From DATELY01 sp040513115 (GTDB lineage Bacteria > Pseudomonadota > Gammaproteobacteria > Steroidobacterales > Steroidobacteraceae), in assembly GCA_040513115.1 (NCBI GenBank), contig JBEVDW010000054.1, positions 1-8,639 of the forward strand: a stretch of DNA of 8,639 nt, read 5' to 3'. The translations under genes and the position numbers were made by a program. Numbering within the stretch: position 1 is the stretch's first letter; each line of letters starts with the position of its first letter. Shown here one piece after another: positions 1-6,786 of the stretch. Below the pieces are notes generated by a model, which saw only the letters and a list, made by a program, of their open reading frames with translations, was not told the origin of the DNA and did not search any database.

Positions 1-1
1 C

Positions 2-970
2 GCCATCACGACGCCGGGCGGACCCGAGGTTCTCAAGCCAGTAAGCCTGGCGCGGCCCGAGCCGGGGGCAGGAGAGATACTCGTCAAGGTCGCAGCCGCT
101 GGAATTAACCGGCCCGACATTCTGCAAAGGCAGGGCGGTTATCCGCCACCGCCGGGCGCGCCCGCCACACCTGGTCTCGAAATCGCCGGCGAGGTCGTGG
201 CTCTGGGCGAGGGCGTCAAGCGCTACCGGATCGGCGATCGCGTTTGCGCGCTGGTTCCAGGCGGAGGCTATGCCGAATTCTGTATTGCGGCTGAGGACAA
301 TGCCCTGCCGATTCCCGCCGGTTTGAGTTTCATCGAGGCGGCGGGGATTCCGGAAACCTTCTTCACGGTGTGGACCAACGTGTTCGACCGTGCCCAGCTC
401 AAGCGGGGCGAGACCTTTCTCGTGCATGGCGGTTCGAGCGGCATCGGTGCAGCCGCGATCCAGCTGGCTGTGGCCCGAGGCGCAATGGCGTTCGCCACGG
501 CAGGCTCGGAGGACAAGTGCCGCTTCTGCGAAGAGCTCGGTGCAACGCGTGCGTTCAATTACAAGACCCAAGATTTCGTGGCCGGTGTGCAGGAGGCAAC
601 TCAGCGCGCGGGGGTCGACGTCATTCTCGACATGATTGCCGGCGATTACTTGAATCGAAACGTGGATGCGCTGGCAACCGAAGGTCGGCTCGTCATGATT
701 GCCACCATGGGTGGTGTGCAAGCGCCGCTGCATGCACTGCGCGTCATGACGAAGCGCGTTTCGATCACGGGCTCGACGTTGCGCGGCCGTAGCGTGGAGT
801 ACAAGCAGGCGCTCAGGGCGCAGCTGCTGCTGCACGTGTGGCCGCTCTTTGCTTCAGGTCAATTGCGAATCACGATTGATCGCGTGTTCGATTTCGCTGC
901 AGCGCCCGCAGCGCACGCATACATGGAATCGAGTGCTCACAAGGGCAAAATCCTGCTGCGCGCTGGCTAG
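2..970 (+). CDS. NAD(P)H:quinone oxidoreductase, PIG3 type, zinc-independent MDR family (5' partial)
   Basis: The reading frame is already open at position 2 and runs to a TAG at 968-970, giving 322 visible residues. The visible start, AITTPGGPEVL, matches the usual beginning of quinone oxidoreductases (family proteins are about 325 residues), so probably only a few residues and the start codon lie outside the window. An internal ATG at 197 is not the start, because the codons before it encode the conserved N-terminal GroES-like fold (GINRPDILQRQGGYPPP, then PGLEIAGEVVALG). The nucleotide-binding loop is HGGSSGIGAAAIQLA, and DMIAGDYLNRNVDAL followed by GRLVMIATMGG is typical of the PIG3/TP53I3 branch. 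Family knowledge: these cytosolic enzymes use NADPH to reduce quinones or other reactive carbonyls, without zinc. The exact substrate cannot be read from sequence. The gene ends tail to tail with the Nudix gene. Confidence 0.93.
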   Translation, partial: AITTPGGPEVLKPVSLARPEPGAGEILVKVAAAGINRPDILQRQGGYPPPPGAPATPGLEIAGEVVALGEGVKRYRIGDRVCALVPGGGYAEFCIAAEDNALPIPAGLSFIEAAGIPETFFTVWTNVFDRAQLKRGETFLVHGGSSGIGAAAIQLAVARGAMAFATAGSEDKCRFCEELGATRAFNYKTQDFVAGVQEATQRAGVDVILDMIAGDYLNRNVDALATEGRLVMIATMGGVQAPLHALRVMTKRVSITGSTLRGRSVEYKQALRAQLLLHVWPLFASGQLRITIDRVFDFAAAPAAHAYMESSAHKGKILLRAG

Positions 971-1863
971 CGGTTGATCACTCGGCGCGAAGCCTGGGTC
1001 AGCAGATCAGTCGGCAGCTCTGCGATCGGCGTGCCATCCCCGGGCGCGCTCGCATATTCCGGATCCCATGGCATCAAGACGGTCTTGCCCGCTTCCGTGC
1101 GCACGTGCTTTGGCAGGAGCGGGAACACGACGCGTTGCCGCTCATGCGCAAGTAGCGCTGTGACGCTGCCGCTGCGGTCATAGCAGCGCTGCACGTCTTC
1201 GAGATTGCTGAGTGTCGGTGGCGAGATGTGTATCTCGCTGCGCGCGACGGTCTCTTGCACGTCACGTACTCGGAGCCACGCGGCTCGATCGGACTCGCGA
1301 CTGAGGGTGCCGACGTCCTGATGCTGGGGCACCGAGATCGCGAAGAAACGAGTGTCGAAGCGCGTGGGCCCCAGTGCGGAGGGGGTGATCCAGTGTGACC
1401 AGTACTGCAGCTTCGCAGCGTCCAGGTACAACTGCTCTCGCTCCAGCATGTGAGCGAAGAGACGCGCGTCATGGTCGATGGCAGCACGTTCGCTCTGCAG
1501 GCGGGCTACTTGCGTCGGTTCGCACGGTGAGCCGTCGGCGTGCTGTGCGAGCAGCACACCGGTTTCTTCGAACGTTTCCCGGCAGGCGCAGACGTACAAG
1601 CCGCGCACGAGATCCGTTGCCAGCGGTGCAAGGTTCACATCCTTGAATCTGTGAGGCTCCGCGGGCGCATGCAGCAAGCGCGACAGCGCCAAAGGCCCGT
1701 AGTCGTGCGGAGAGAGTGCGCCACCAGGAAAGACCCATGCACCTGCCATGAACTTCAACGCGGTGTGCCGCATGAGTAGCAGCGTGCGGAGCTCTTGATC
1801 GCGTTCGCGTAATAACAGCACCGTCGCCGCATGTCGCGGTGCTGGCGGGGAAGAGGCATCCAT
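967..1863 (-). CDS. Nudix hydrolase, NUDT19-like with split Nudix box
   Basis: The product has 298 residues from the ATG at 1863. An in-frame TTG at 1881 would add six residues; neither start has a good ribosome binding site, and ATG is preferred. The N-terminus carries a beta strand (ATVLLLRE) and AWVFPGGAL. The second half of the Nudix box is RETFEETGVLL (residues about 95-105 from the ATG), matching the REUXEEXGU metal-binding core. In a standard Nudix box the conserved glycine precedes this arginine by 14 residues; here the gap is about 47, so roughly 33 residues are inserted, as in the eukaryotic NUDT19/RP2 branch. Family knowledge: Nudix enzymes hydrolyse nucleoside diphosphates linked to another moiety, and NUDT19 acts on CoA esters, so acyl-CoA or CoA hydrolysis is a possible but unproven role here. 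It lies 33 bp downstream of phhA on the same strand, probably co-transcribed. Confidence 0.88.
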   Translation of the reverse strand: MDASSPPAPRHAATVLLLRERDQELRTLLLMRHTALKFMAGAWVFPGGALSPHDYGPLALSRLLHAPAEPHRFKDVNLAPLATDLVRGLYVCACRETFEETGVLLAQHADGSPCEPTQVARLQSERAAIDHDARLFAHMLEREQLYLDAAKLQYWSHWITPSALGPTRFDTRFFAISVPQHQDVGTLSRESDRAAWLRVRDVQETVARSEIHISPPTLSNLEDVQRCYDRSGSVTALLAHERQRVVFPLLPKHVRTEAGKTVLMPWDPEYASAPGDGTPIAELPTDLLTQASRRVINR

Positions 1864-1896
1864 GCCGGCATCTTGGCGCAAGTGCCTGGCGCGTGC

Positions 1897-2757
1897 CTAG
1901 CAGGTTGCTACCACTCGATCACCCGGTAGCACGACGTCGGGATCGAAGCCCGGCTCATCCTTGTAGCGCCGATAGAGCGGCGCGAAATCCGTCTCGTAAC
2001 CGGCCTTGAAGAGCTGCTCGAAGCTGTCGATGACGAAGTACGTGCGCTGAAAATCGTCGATCAGGTAATTGGTTTGCATCACCCGCTCGAGATCGAATGC
2101 GATGCGATGGGGCTTGTTGCTCTCGATGCTGTACTGGGTTTCTGCCTTCGATGAAAGAATGCCCGAGCCATAGGCCTTCAATCCCGCCGGCGTGCGAATC
2201 AGACCGAACTCCACCATGTACCAATACAACCGCGCGAGCAGCGGCAGCGCGCCGGCGCGAACAGCTTTGGGTCCAGCCTCGCCGTAAGCTTGCATGAAGT
2301 GCGCGAACATCGGATTGGCGAGCAACGGCACGTGGCCGAAGAAATCGTGAAACACATCGGGTTCGACGAGGTAGTCGAGCTCGGACCGCTTGCGTATCCA
2401 GACTGTGACCGGAAAGCGCCGCTGCGCAAGATGAGCGAAGAAGTGCTCTTCCGGAATCAGCCCGGGAACTGCCACCACGCACCAGCCGCTGCTCGCCTGC
2501 AGCAATCGATTGGTGTCCTCGAGCCGCGGAATGCGATCGCGTGGCGCTTGCAACGCGCGCGCGCCGGCGATGAACTCGGGTGCCGCGTAGCGCTCGACCA
2601 TGGGCAGCTGACGTTCGTACAGCGTGCGCCAGATGTCGTGTTCTTCCGCGGTATATCGGTCCCACTGCTGCTCGATCGTGTAGTCGGCAGCGGCGCGCGT
2701 GTAGTCGCCGCGTAGCTCCACGGGTTGACTGGTGGGTGCTTGAGGCGTCTTGGTCAT
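1897..2757 (-). CDS. phhA: Phenylalanine-4-hydroxylase (tetrahydrobiopterin-dependent)
   Basis: This 286-residue enzyme would convert L-phenylalanine to L-tyrosine using O2, tetrahydrobiopterin and non-haem iron in the cytoplasm, the first step of phenylalanine breakdown. The catalytic core shows the ligand motif FHDFFGHVPLL with His137 and His142, and MVEFGL with Glu183, the 2-His-1-carboxylate iron triad. Further family signatures are RFPVTVWIR, ELDYLVEPDVFHD, and SSKAETQYSIES near the pterin and substrate pocket. No regulatory ACT domain is present, as usual for the short bacterial form. The ATG at 2757 is chosen because GAGAG (2763-2767) lies 5 bases upstream. The frame stays open for 31 more codons to an ATG at 2850, but that stretch is the inverted-repeat intergenic sequence. 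No pterin carbinolamine dehydratase gene (phhB) is in the window. It is followed at short distance by the Nudix gene. Confidence 0.96.
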   Translation of the reverse strand: MTKTPQAPTSQPVELRGDYTRAAADYTIEQQWDRYTAEEHDIWRTLYERQLPMVERYAAPEFIAGARALQAPRDRIPRLEDTNRLLQASSGWCVVAVPGLIPEEHFFAHLAQRRFPVTVWIRKRSELDYLVEPDVFHDFFGHVPLLANPMFAHFMQAYGEAGPKAVRAGALPLLARLYWYMVEFGLIRTPAGLKAYGSGILSSKAETQYSIESNKPHRIAFDLERVMQTNYLIDDFQRTYFVIDSFEQLFKAGYETDFAPLYRRYKDEPGFDPDVVLPGDRVVATC

Positions 2758-2762
2758 GTGCG

Positions 2763-2767
2763 CTCTC
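2763..2767 (-). promoter_or_regulatory. Ribosome binding site deciding the phhA start
   Basis: On the minus strand GAGAG sits 5 bases before the ATG at 2757. It supports the short phhA form and argues against the ATG at 2850, which overlaps the stop codon of the upstream gene and would translate the inverted repeat. Confidence 0.5.
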
Positions 2768-2785
2768 GCTGGTCTGCTGGCTAGC

Positions 2786-2849
2786 TGGTCAACTGGTCGG
2801 TTAGCCAGGGCGTTCCATCGATCTCTCTTGCCAACCGACCAGTTGGCCA
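2786..2849. repeat. Inverted repeat between the CheW-type gene and phhA
   Basis: Left arm 2786-2802 and right arm 2833-2849 pair over 17 bp with a single G-T wobble; the inner 12 bp (AACTGGTCGGTT against AACCGACCAGTT) are perfect. The two arms are separated by 30 bp. Each arm is also a small dyad by itself: in the right arm GCCAAC and GTTGGC (2830-2847) form a perfect 6-bp stem with a 6-base loop, and the left arm forms a weaker version. The transcript could thus fold as one long hairpin or two short ones. The repeat begins directly after the stop codon of the 833-residue gene and ends about 20 bases before the phhA ribosome binding site. No T-run follows, so a classical intrinsic terminator is not indicated. 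An attenuator, a protein binding site, an mRNA processing element or a dispersed palindromic repeat are all possible. Confidence 0.75.
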
Positions 2850-5351
2850 TTAGCCCTGCACCAGCGCGCCCACCTCACAACGCACATGAGCCAACAGCTG
2901 TTCGATGTTCAGAATCAGCAGCACCGGATCCTCCGGCTGGTACGGCCGCACCGCGCGATCGATGAGCCGAGTCATCGAGCGGCTCGCGTAGTCGTTGAGC
3001 GGCAGGATGCGGCTCGCTGGAATCTCCGGAATCGACGCGAGCTCATCGACGAGCAGGCCGATGCGCTGTGAACGGTCCGCGGGTTGGATCACGATCACAT
3101 CGCGCACGGTGGCCTGCGACGGATGGCCCGTCAATTGCGCCAAATCGATGACGGGCAGCGGATTGCCCTGATGCATGAGCAAGCCGGCGTGCCATGACGG
3201 CTTGCCCGGTAGGCTGCGGATGCCCGTCGACGCAATCGACTCCACGATCTCCTCGCGCAGGATGCCGAGCCATTGTTCGCCGCACACGAATGTGGCGACT
3301 TCCAGCACTTGATCGTCAACGTGGGTGCGCTTGGTGTTGGCGGTGGGCGTCTTGAATGTGCTGCGTTGCCGGGTCTGTCGAAGACCCAACGGGGTCATCA
3401 CGATCGCGGTCACACGCACGCGGTCGTACTCGCGATAACCCGGCGTCAAACACGTGGCCACGGCATAGTGCATGCCTCCGCGCTCGATGACGCGCGCGCC
3501 GGCACCCTTGTGCGCCTGGAGTTGCTCGCGTGGCAGATCGATGGTATCGCCCGGGTTGTACAGGTCCGTTGCGGACAGCACGCGGCGGTCCGCATCGATG
3601 AATACGCCCACGGACGCTGCGCCGCCTTCATTGCGCGGTAATGAGTATTTGAGCATCGCGCGCAATTGCGGCGTCGAGTCGAACACGATGCCGATGCCGC
3701 CCACCGTACGGCCCTGTGCAGTGCGCAGCGCTGCACCGAACACGAAAGTGTACTCGTTGTCGTATAGCGCGCTGCGCGCAAACGGCGAAACGCAGAATGC
3801 CTGCGAGTCCCGCAACTGCAGCGTTTCGCTGGCCCAGCTCTCGTTGCACGTCGTGCCGACGAGTGCGCCTTGCTTCAGGTTCGAGACCGCGACGATGCGC
3901 CGTTGCGTGTCGAACAGAACGATCGAGTGATACACGGTGTACAGCGAATTGATGTGCCGCAGGACTTCGGTCACGCGATCCACATCACCCGCATTGCGCT
4001 CGAGGTGCTCGATCAGCGTTGCATTCAAGGCCCACCAGCGGCAATCGTTCGCGCGCTCGTAATAGTTGCGATCCAGAATATCGACGGCCAGGGAGGCGAG
4101 CAGTTCAGTGCTCTCCAGGATCGCCGAGGTCACGGTGCTTTGCAGATCGATGATCGACTTCTCGAAGGTGTCCTGCGTGCGTCGCCCGGCGTTCCCGATT
4201 TCCCAGAGCAACGCCTTGGCAAATCCGGTGTCGCTTTCGGAGCGTCTGTCGAGTCGGACGTGTCCATTCCAGACGGACCGATTCAATTCCCGTTGGATTT
4301 GTCGCGCGTGTGCAGGAATGCGCCGCAGCTCAGGCGAGAAGATCGTGGCGCTTTCGCAGAGCTCCTCGATCACGCTCTGATCCAGGTGTGTCGTGCCGGC
4401 ACCGGCGGAGAACGCATGCTCGAGAGGCACCATCGCGTGCGCAAACCAACCCGGGCCCATGTAGCCCTGGTATCCATGCGTGCGTCGCGTCACCGCGAGG
4501 TATTCGCGTCCGGCAAATCGAACGATGCCGCCCTCTGCGTTCAAGGCGAGAGGCAAGGGCGCGCCCGCGGGCACTTGCCAGGGATCGCTGCTTGCGATCA
4601 CCGTGCCCGTGGCATCCAAGAACGTGAAGACGGCCCAGTCGTTCGTGTCGGCGAGTTTCGTAAAGATACGCCGCACTTCATCCTGGAGATCGAAGCTTAA
4701 GCAGAGCACACCGCGCGTCGTGCCCGCATCCACGATTCGATACGAGTAGATCAGGCTGCGCTGCTGTTGCGGCTGGAAATCTACGAAGCGATACGTTTCC
4801 ACGTACGCGGCGCGCGTGTCGATCGTCGCCCGGATCAGCGGGTCTGAGCTCCTTTCGGCGACCGTTTGCCCTTGCAGCGACAGCAGCACTTCGCCGTCAG
4901 GCGAGAGCACTACGATGTCCTTGTAGACGGAATACTTCGCGACGTATTCGCGCAAGCGGCTAAGCATCTGCTCGCTGCGGGCAGTCAGATCCTGACCCCC
5001 GGCGCGTCGAGCCGTATCGACCTCGCGCAGATAGGCACACAAATCGTCGTCGGCGCTCAGGAAGCCGACGTCTGCGGTGCGCTCGAACAGATTGCGTACC
5101 AGGATATCGATCGCGATCTGCGTCTTGGCCTGCAAGGCGAGCAGCGATTTCCTACAGGTCTCGCCGCTCAAGCTGTCGACGAGCTCGGAGGCCAATGCCT
5201 CGAAGGCCTGACGCGTGCTGCTCAGGTCGGAGCCATCCCCGCCAAGGTGGGAAAGCAACGACAAGGTGTCCCATGCTCCCTGCAGGTTCGCCAGACGCTG
5301 GCGATAGTCCTCCACAGAGGCCATGTGCTTGGCTGATTGTTTGTGCAACAT
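2850..5351 (-). CDS. Soluble chemosensory protein: two dCache-like sensor modules plus C-terminal CheW domain
   Basis: The 833-residue product has three parts. Module 1 starts with a helix containing RNLFERTADVGFL (86-98), then LREYVAKYSVYKDIVVLS (133-150), SLIYSYRI, a GVLCLSFDLQDE strand and a second subdomain ending GYQGYMGPGWFAHAMVPL (about 293-310). After a helical linker (about 325-425) module 2 repeats the plan: RNYYERANDCRWWAL (428-442), LRHINSLYTVYHSIVLFD (464-481), GGIGIVFDSTPQL, and a second subdomain ending near residue 655. Residues 682-828 are a CheW domain (VATFVCGEQWLGI, GLLMHQGNPLPVIDL, IGLLVDELASI). No signal peptide or transmembrane helix is visible, although Cache domains are normally extracytoplasmic. 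Inferred role: a cytoplasmic ligand sensor that docks on a CheA kinase or receptor array through CheW; the methyl-accepting signalling hairpin of receptors is absent. An ATG at 5324 is an alternative start; neither has a strong ribosome binding site. It is followed on the same strand by phhA. Confidence 0.87.
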   Translation of the reverse strand: MLHKQSAKHMASVEDYRQRLANLQGAWDTLSLLSHLGGDGSDLSSTRQAFEALASELVDSLSGETCRKSLLALQAKTQIAIDILVRNLFERTADVGFLSADDDLCAYLREVDTARRAGGQDLTARSEQMLSRLREYVAKYSVYKDIVVLSPDGEVLLSLQGQTVAERSSDPLIRATIDTRAAYVETYRFVDFQPQQQRSLIYSYRIVDAGTTRGVLCLSFDLQDEVRRIFTKLADTNDWAVFTFLDATGTVIASSDPWQVPAGAPLPLALNAEGGIVRFAGREYLAVTRRTHGYQGYMGPGWFAHAMVPLEHAFSAGAGTTHLDQSVIEELCESATIFSPELRRIPAHARQIQRELNRSVWNGHVRLDRRSESDTGFAKALLWEIGNAGRRTQDTFEKSIIDLQSTVTSAILESTELLASLAVDILDRNYYERANDCRWWALNATLIEHLERNAGDVDRVTEVLRHINSLYTVYHSIVLFDTQRRIVAVSNLKQGALVGTTCNESWASETLQLRDSQAFCVSPFARSALYDNEYTFVFGAALRTAQGRTVGGIGIVFDSTPQLRAMLKYSLPRNEGGAASVGVFIDADRRVLSATDLYNPGDTIDLPREQLQAHKGAGARVIERGGMHYAVATCLTPGYREYDRVRVTAIVMTPLGLRQTRQRSTFKTPTANTKRTHVDDQVLEVATFVCGEQWLGILREEIVESIASTGIRSLPGKPSWHAGLLMHQGNPLPVIDLAQLTGHPSQATVRDVIVIQPADRSQRIGLLVDELASIPEIPASRILPLNDYASRSMTRLIDRAVRPYQPEDPVLLILNIEQLLAHVRCEVGALVQG

Positions 5352-5527
5352 GGGCCATCGACTCGAATTCCGAGGTGTCTGGACTGCTAACGGCGTGCGC
5401 CGGGCAGCCTTGAGCGGAGGTGCCCAGGGGCGCGCAGTTCTGTGCTGCAGGTATCGTAGGATGTTGCGGCGGGCGAACAGAGGCCCACTTGCTCAACTGG
5501 AAAAGAGGCTGGCGGATCGACATCGGC
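5352..5527. other. Divergent intergenic region between the CheW-type gene and rluF
   Basis: These 176 bp separate two genes pointing away from each other, so promoters for both should lie here. I looked for sigma-70 hexamers: TAGGAT (5457-5462) resembles a -10 element for rluF, but no matching -35 lies at the right distance. The rluF frame stays open upstream to 5420, but that stretch has no family similarity. Confidence 0.4.
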
Positions 5528-6274
5528 ATGCGTTTGAACAAGTTCATTAGCGAGACCGGCATTTGCTCACGACGCGAAGCGGACAAGTGGATCGAAGCCG
5601 GCCGGGTCACCCTGAACGGGCAGGTGGCAACCCTCGGTACCGTGGTGCAGCAAAACGATGTAGTCCGGGTGGACGACCAGGTCATCGGCGCACCCAAGGG
5701 GCATGTCTACATCGCCCTCAACAAACCCGTGGGTATCACCTCCACGACTGAGCCCGACGTGGCTGGGAACATCGTCGATTTCGTACGCCATCGAGAGCGC
5801 ATCTTTCCAATCGGTCGGCTCGATAAGGATTCGGAAGGCCTGATCCTGCTCACGAATGACGGCGACATCGTGAATGACATCCTGCGTGCCGAGCATGAGC
5901 ACGAAAAGGAATACATCGTGACGGTGGATCGACCCGTTACGCCGATCTTCTTGAATGGCATGGCAAGCGGTGTGCGTGTCCTGGGCACCGTGACCAAGCC
6001 CTGCATGGTGCAGCGCCTCGATGCCTGCACGTTTCGCATCACGCTCACGCAAGGGTTGAATCGTCAGATCCGCCGCATGTGCTCGTTCTTCGGCTACCAA
6101 GTCCGCCGGCTGCAGCGCGTGCGCATCATGAACATCCGGGTGGACGGATTGAAGGTGGGGCAGTGGCGGGAGCTATCGGCAGCGGAAGTCGGCGCGCTGC
6201 GTGCCGCGTGCGAGCGCAAGAAGACGACGGTGGAGCACACGCGCCGCACGGCGCCGGTCAGGTCACGCCAATAG
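5528..6274 (+). CDS. rluF: 23S rRNA pseudouridine synthase, RluF type
   Basis: The 248-residue protein has an S4 RNA-binding domain at its N-terminus (RLNKFISETGICSRREADKW, residues 2-21), followed by the pseudouridine synthase catalytic domain. The catalytic aspartate is Asp99 in the motif FPIGRLDKDSEGL, and QGLNRQIRRMCSFFGY is the conserved RNA-contacting segment. LNKPVGITSTTE, AEHEHEKEYIVTVD and VRVLGTVTK follow the E. coli RluF sequence closely enough to separate it from RluB and RluE. E. coli RluF isomerises U2604 of 23S rRNA and can also act on a tRNA. The protein lacks most of the long basic C-terminal tail of E. coli RluF (290 residues), ending in a short Arg/Lys/Thr-rich tail. The ATG at 5528 is chosen because S4 similarity begins there; GGCGGA lies about 12 bases upstream as a weak ribosome binding site. 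Confidence 0.93.
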   Translation: MRLNKFISETGICSRREADKWIEAGRVTLNGQVATLGTVVQQNDVVRVDDQVIGAPKGHVYIALNKPVGITSTTEPDVAGNIVDFVRHRERIFPIGRLDKDSEGLILLTNDGDIVNDILRAEHEHEKEYIVTVDRPVTPIFLNGMASGVRVLGTVTKPCMVQRLDACTFRITLTQGLNRQIRRMCSFFGYQVRRLQRVRIMNIRVDGLKVGQWRELSAAEVGALRAACERKKTTVEHTRRTAPVRSRQ

Positions 6275-6584
6275 GTGCTGGCTCAATCCGGTTGTGCTTT
6301 GGAATGCCGAACACGGGAATGCCGAACACGTCGTCCATTGGGTGCTGCGCACCGTCCTCGGTTCATGCAGGTGATAGAAGCCGCTGAACGGCTCCGTGCG
6401 AAAGATGGTCCAAAAGCGAAGCGCGCGCCGCGGTCCCCGGCTTTGACGAAAAACTTACACCGGGTCTACTGGGGATGCAGTGCGAAGCAGCGTCGGAAAC
6501 AGATTCGCCGCGGATGCCCGTCCCAGGACATGCACGCGGCGATTCGAGCTTTCGAGTTATCGGTTCGTTCGTATCGTTCGATTG
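6275..6584. other. Convergent intergenic stretch without a convincing gene
   Basis: These 310 bp lie between the ends of rluF (+) and the small membrane protein gene (-). Visible content is the 15-bp tandem duplication at 6301-6330, a weak 5-bp hairpin AGCCG/CGGCT around 6382-6396, and GCCG/CGGC around 6430-6445. None of these is followed by a T-run, so no intrinsic terminator can be named. An ATG at 6365 opens a short plus-strand frame whose first 35 residues look protein-like (VIEAAERLRAKDG), but it has no ribosome binding site and no recognised family. The stretch could be a decayed gene end or plain spacer. Confidence 0.5.
6301..6330. repeat. Perfect 15-bp tandem duplication
   Basis: The unit GGAATGCCGAACACG occurs twice in direct contact (6301-6315 and 6316-6330) with no mismatch. 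It begins 27 bases after the rluF stop codon. No third copy, degenerate or otherwise, was seen on either side. Slipped-strand duplication is the simplest explanation. Confidence 0.85.
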
Positions 6585-6749
6585 TCATTCTTCGACGTCG
6601 GAGACTTCCACGCTCCATTCGCGTTGGCTGGCGTCTTGTGCCTGCACCGTGGCTTGCGGCTTCGGCATCAAGGTAATGAAGCCGATCACAATCGCCGCCA
6701 CGACGAGCACACCCGCTGCGCCCACCAAGGTCCGAGCCTGAATCGCCAT
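6585..6749 (-). CDS. Small single-span membrane protein of unknown function
   Basis: The 54-residue product starts with MAIQARTLV, followed by a strongly hydrophobic stretch (residues about 7-28, GAAGVLVVAAIVIGFITLM) that fits one transmembrane helix. A proline/glutamine-rich linker (PKPQATVQAQ) leads into an acidic C-terminus (REWSVEVSDVEE). With Arg6 before the helix and acidic residues after it, the positive-inside rule suggests that the C-terminus faces the periplasm. The ATG at 6749 is well supported by a perfect AAGGAGG ribosome binding site 5 bases upstream. A longer reading from 6809 would translate the leader and the ribosome binding site. I do not recognise the family. It lies 276 bp downstream of the CheZ-like gene on the same strand, so it probably has its own promoter. 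Confidence 0.68.
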   Translation of the reverse strand: MAIQARTLVGAAGVLVVAAIVIGFITLMPKPQATVQAQDASQREWSVEVSDVEE

Positions 6750-6754
6750 CTCAA

Positions 6755-6761
6755 CCTCCTT
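6755..6761 (-). promoter_or_regulatory. Perfect Shine-Dalgarno sequence of the 54-residue membrane protein gene
   Basis: On the minus strand AAGGAGG lies 5 bases before the ATG at 6749. It is the strongest ribosome binding site in the window and is the main evidence that this very short frame is translated. Confidence 0.75.
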
Positions 6762-6768
6762 CGCGTGT

Positions 6769-6786
6769 CTCACGACGGCTCGTGAG
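6769..6786 (-). promoter_or_regulatory. Stem-loop in the 5' leader of the 54-residue protein gene
   Basis: CTCACGA (6769-6775) and TCGTGAG (6780-6786) form a perfect 7-bp inverted repeat around a 4-base loop. In the minus-strand transcript the hairpin ends 7 bases before the Shine-Dalgarno sequence, leaving that site single-stranded. It could stabilise the mRNA 5' end, control ribosome loading, or act in DNA as an operator dyad. Confidence 0.5.

Noticed and set aside
2758..2850. N-terminal extension of phhA by 31 codons to an ATG at 2850
   Set aside because: The extension translates the inverted repeat, overlaps the previous stop codon, has no similarity to phenylalanine hydroxylases, and a better ribosome binding site lies before the ATG at 2757.
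3870..4700. Open frame of 276 codons on the plus strand
   Set aside because: It lies antisense inside the tandem-Cache/CheW gene, whose protein is clearly conserved; the plus-strand product has no recognisable domain and reflects high GC content.
5152..5697. Open frame of 181 codons on the minus strand spanning the rluF start region
   Set aside because: It overlaps both the start of the CheW-type gene and the S4 domain of rluF, and its product shows no protein-like pattern.
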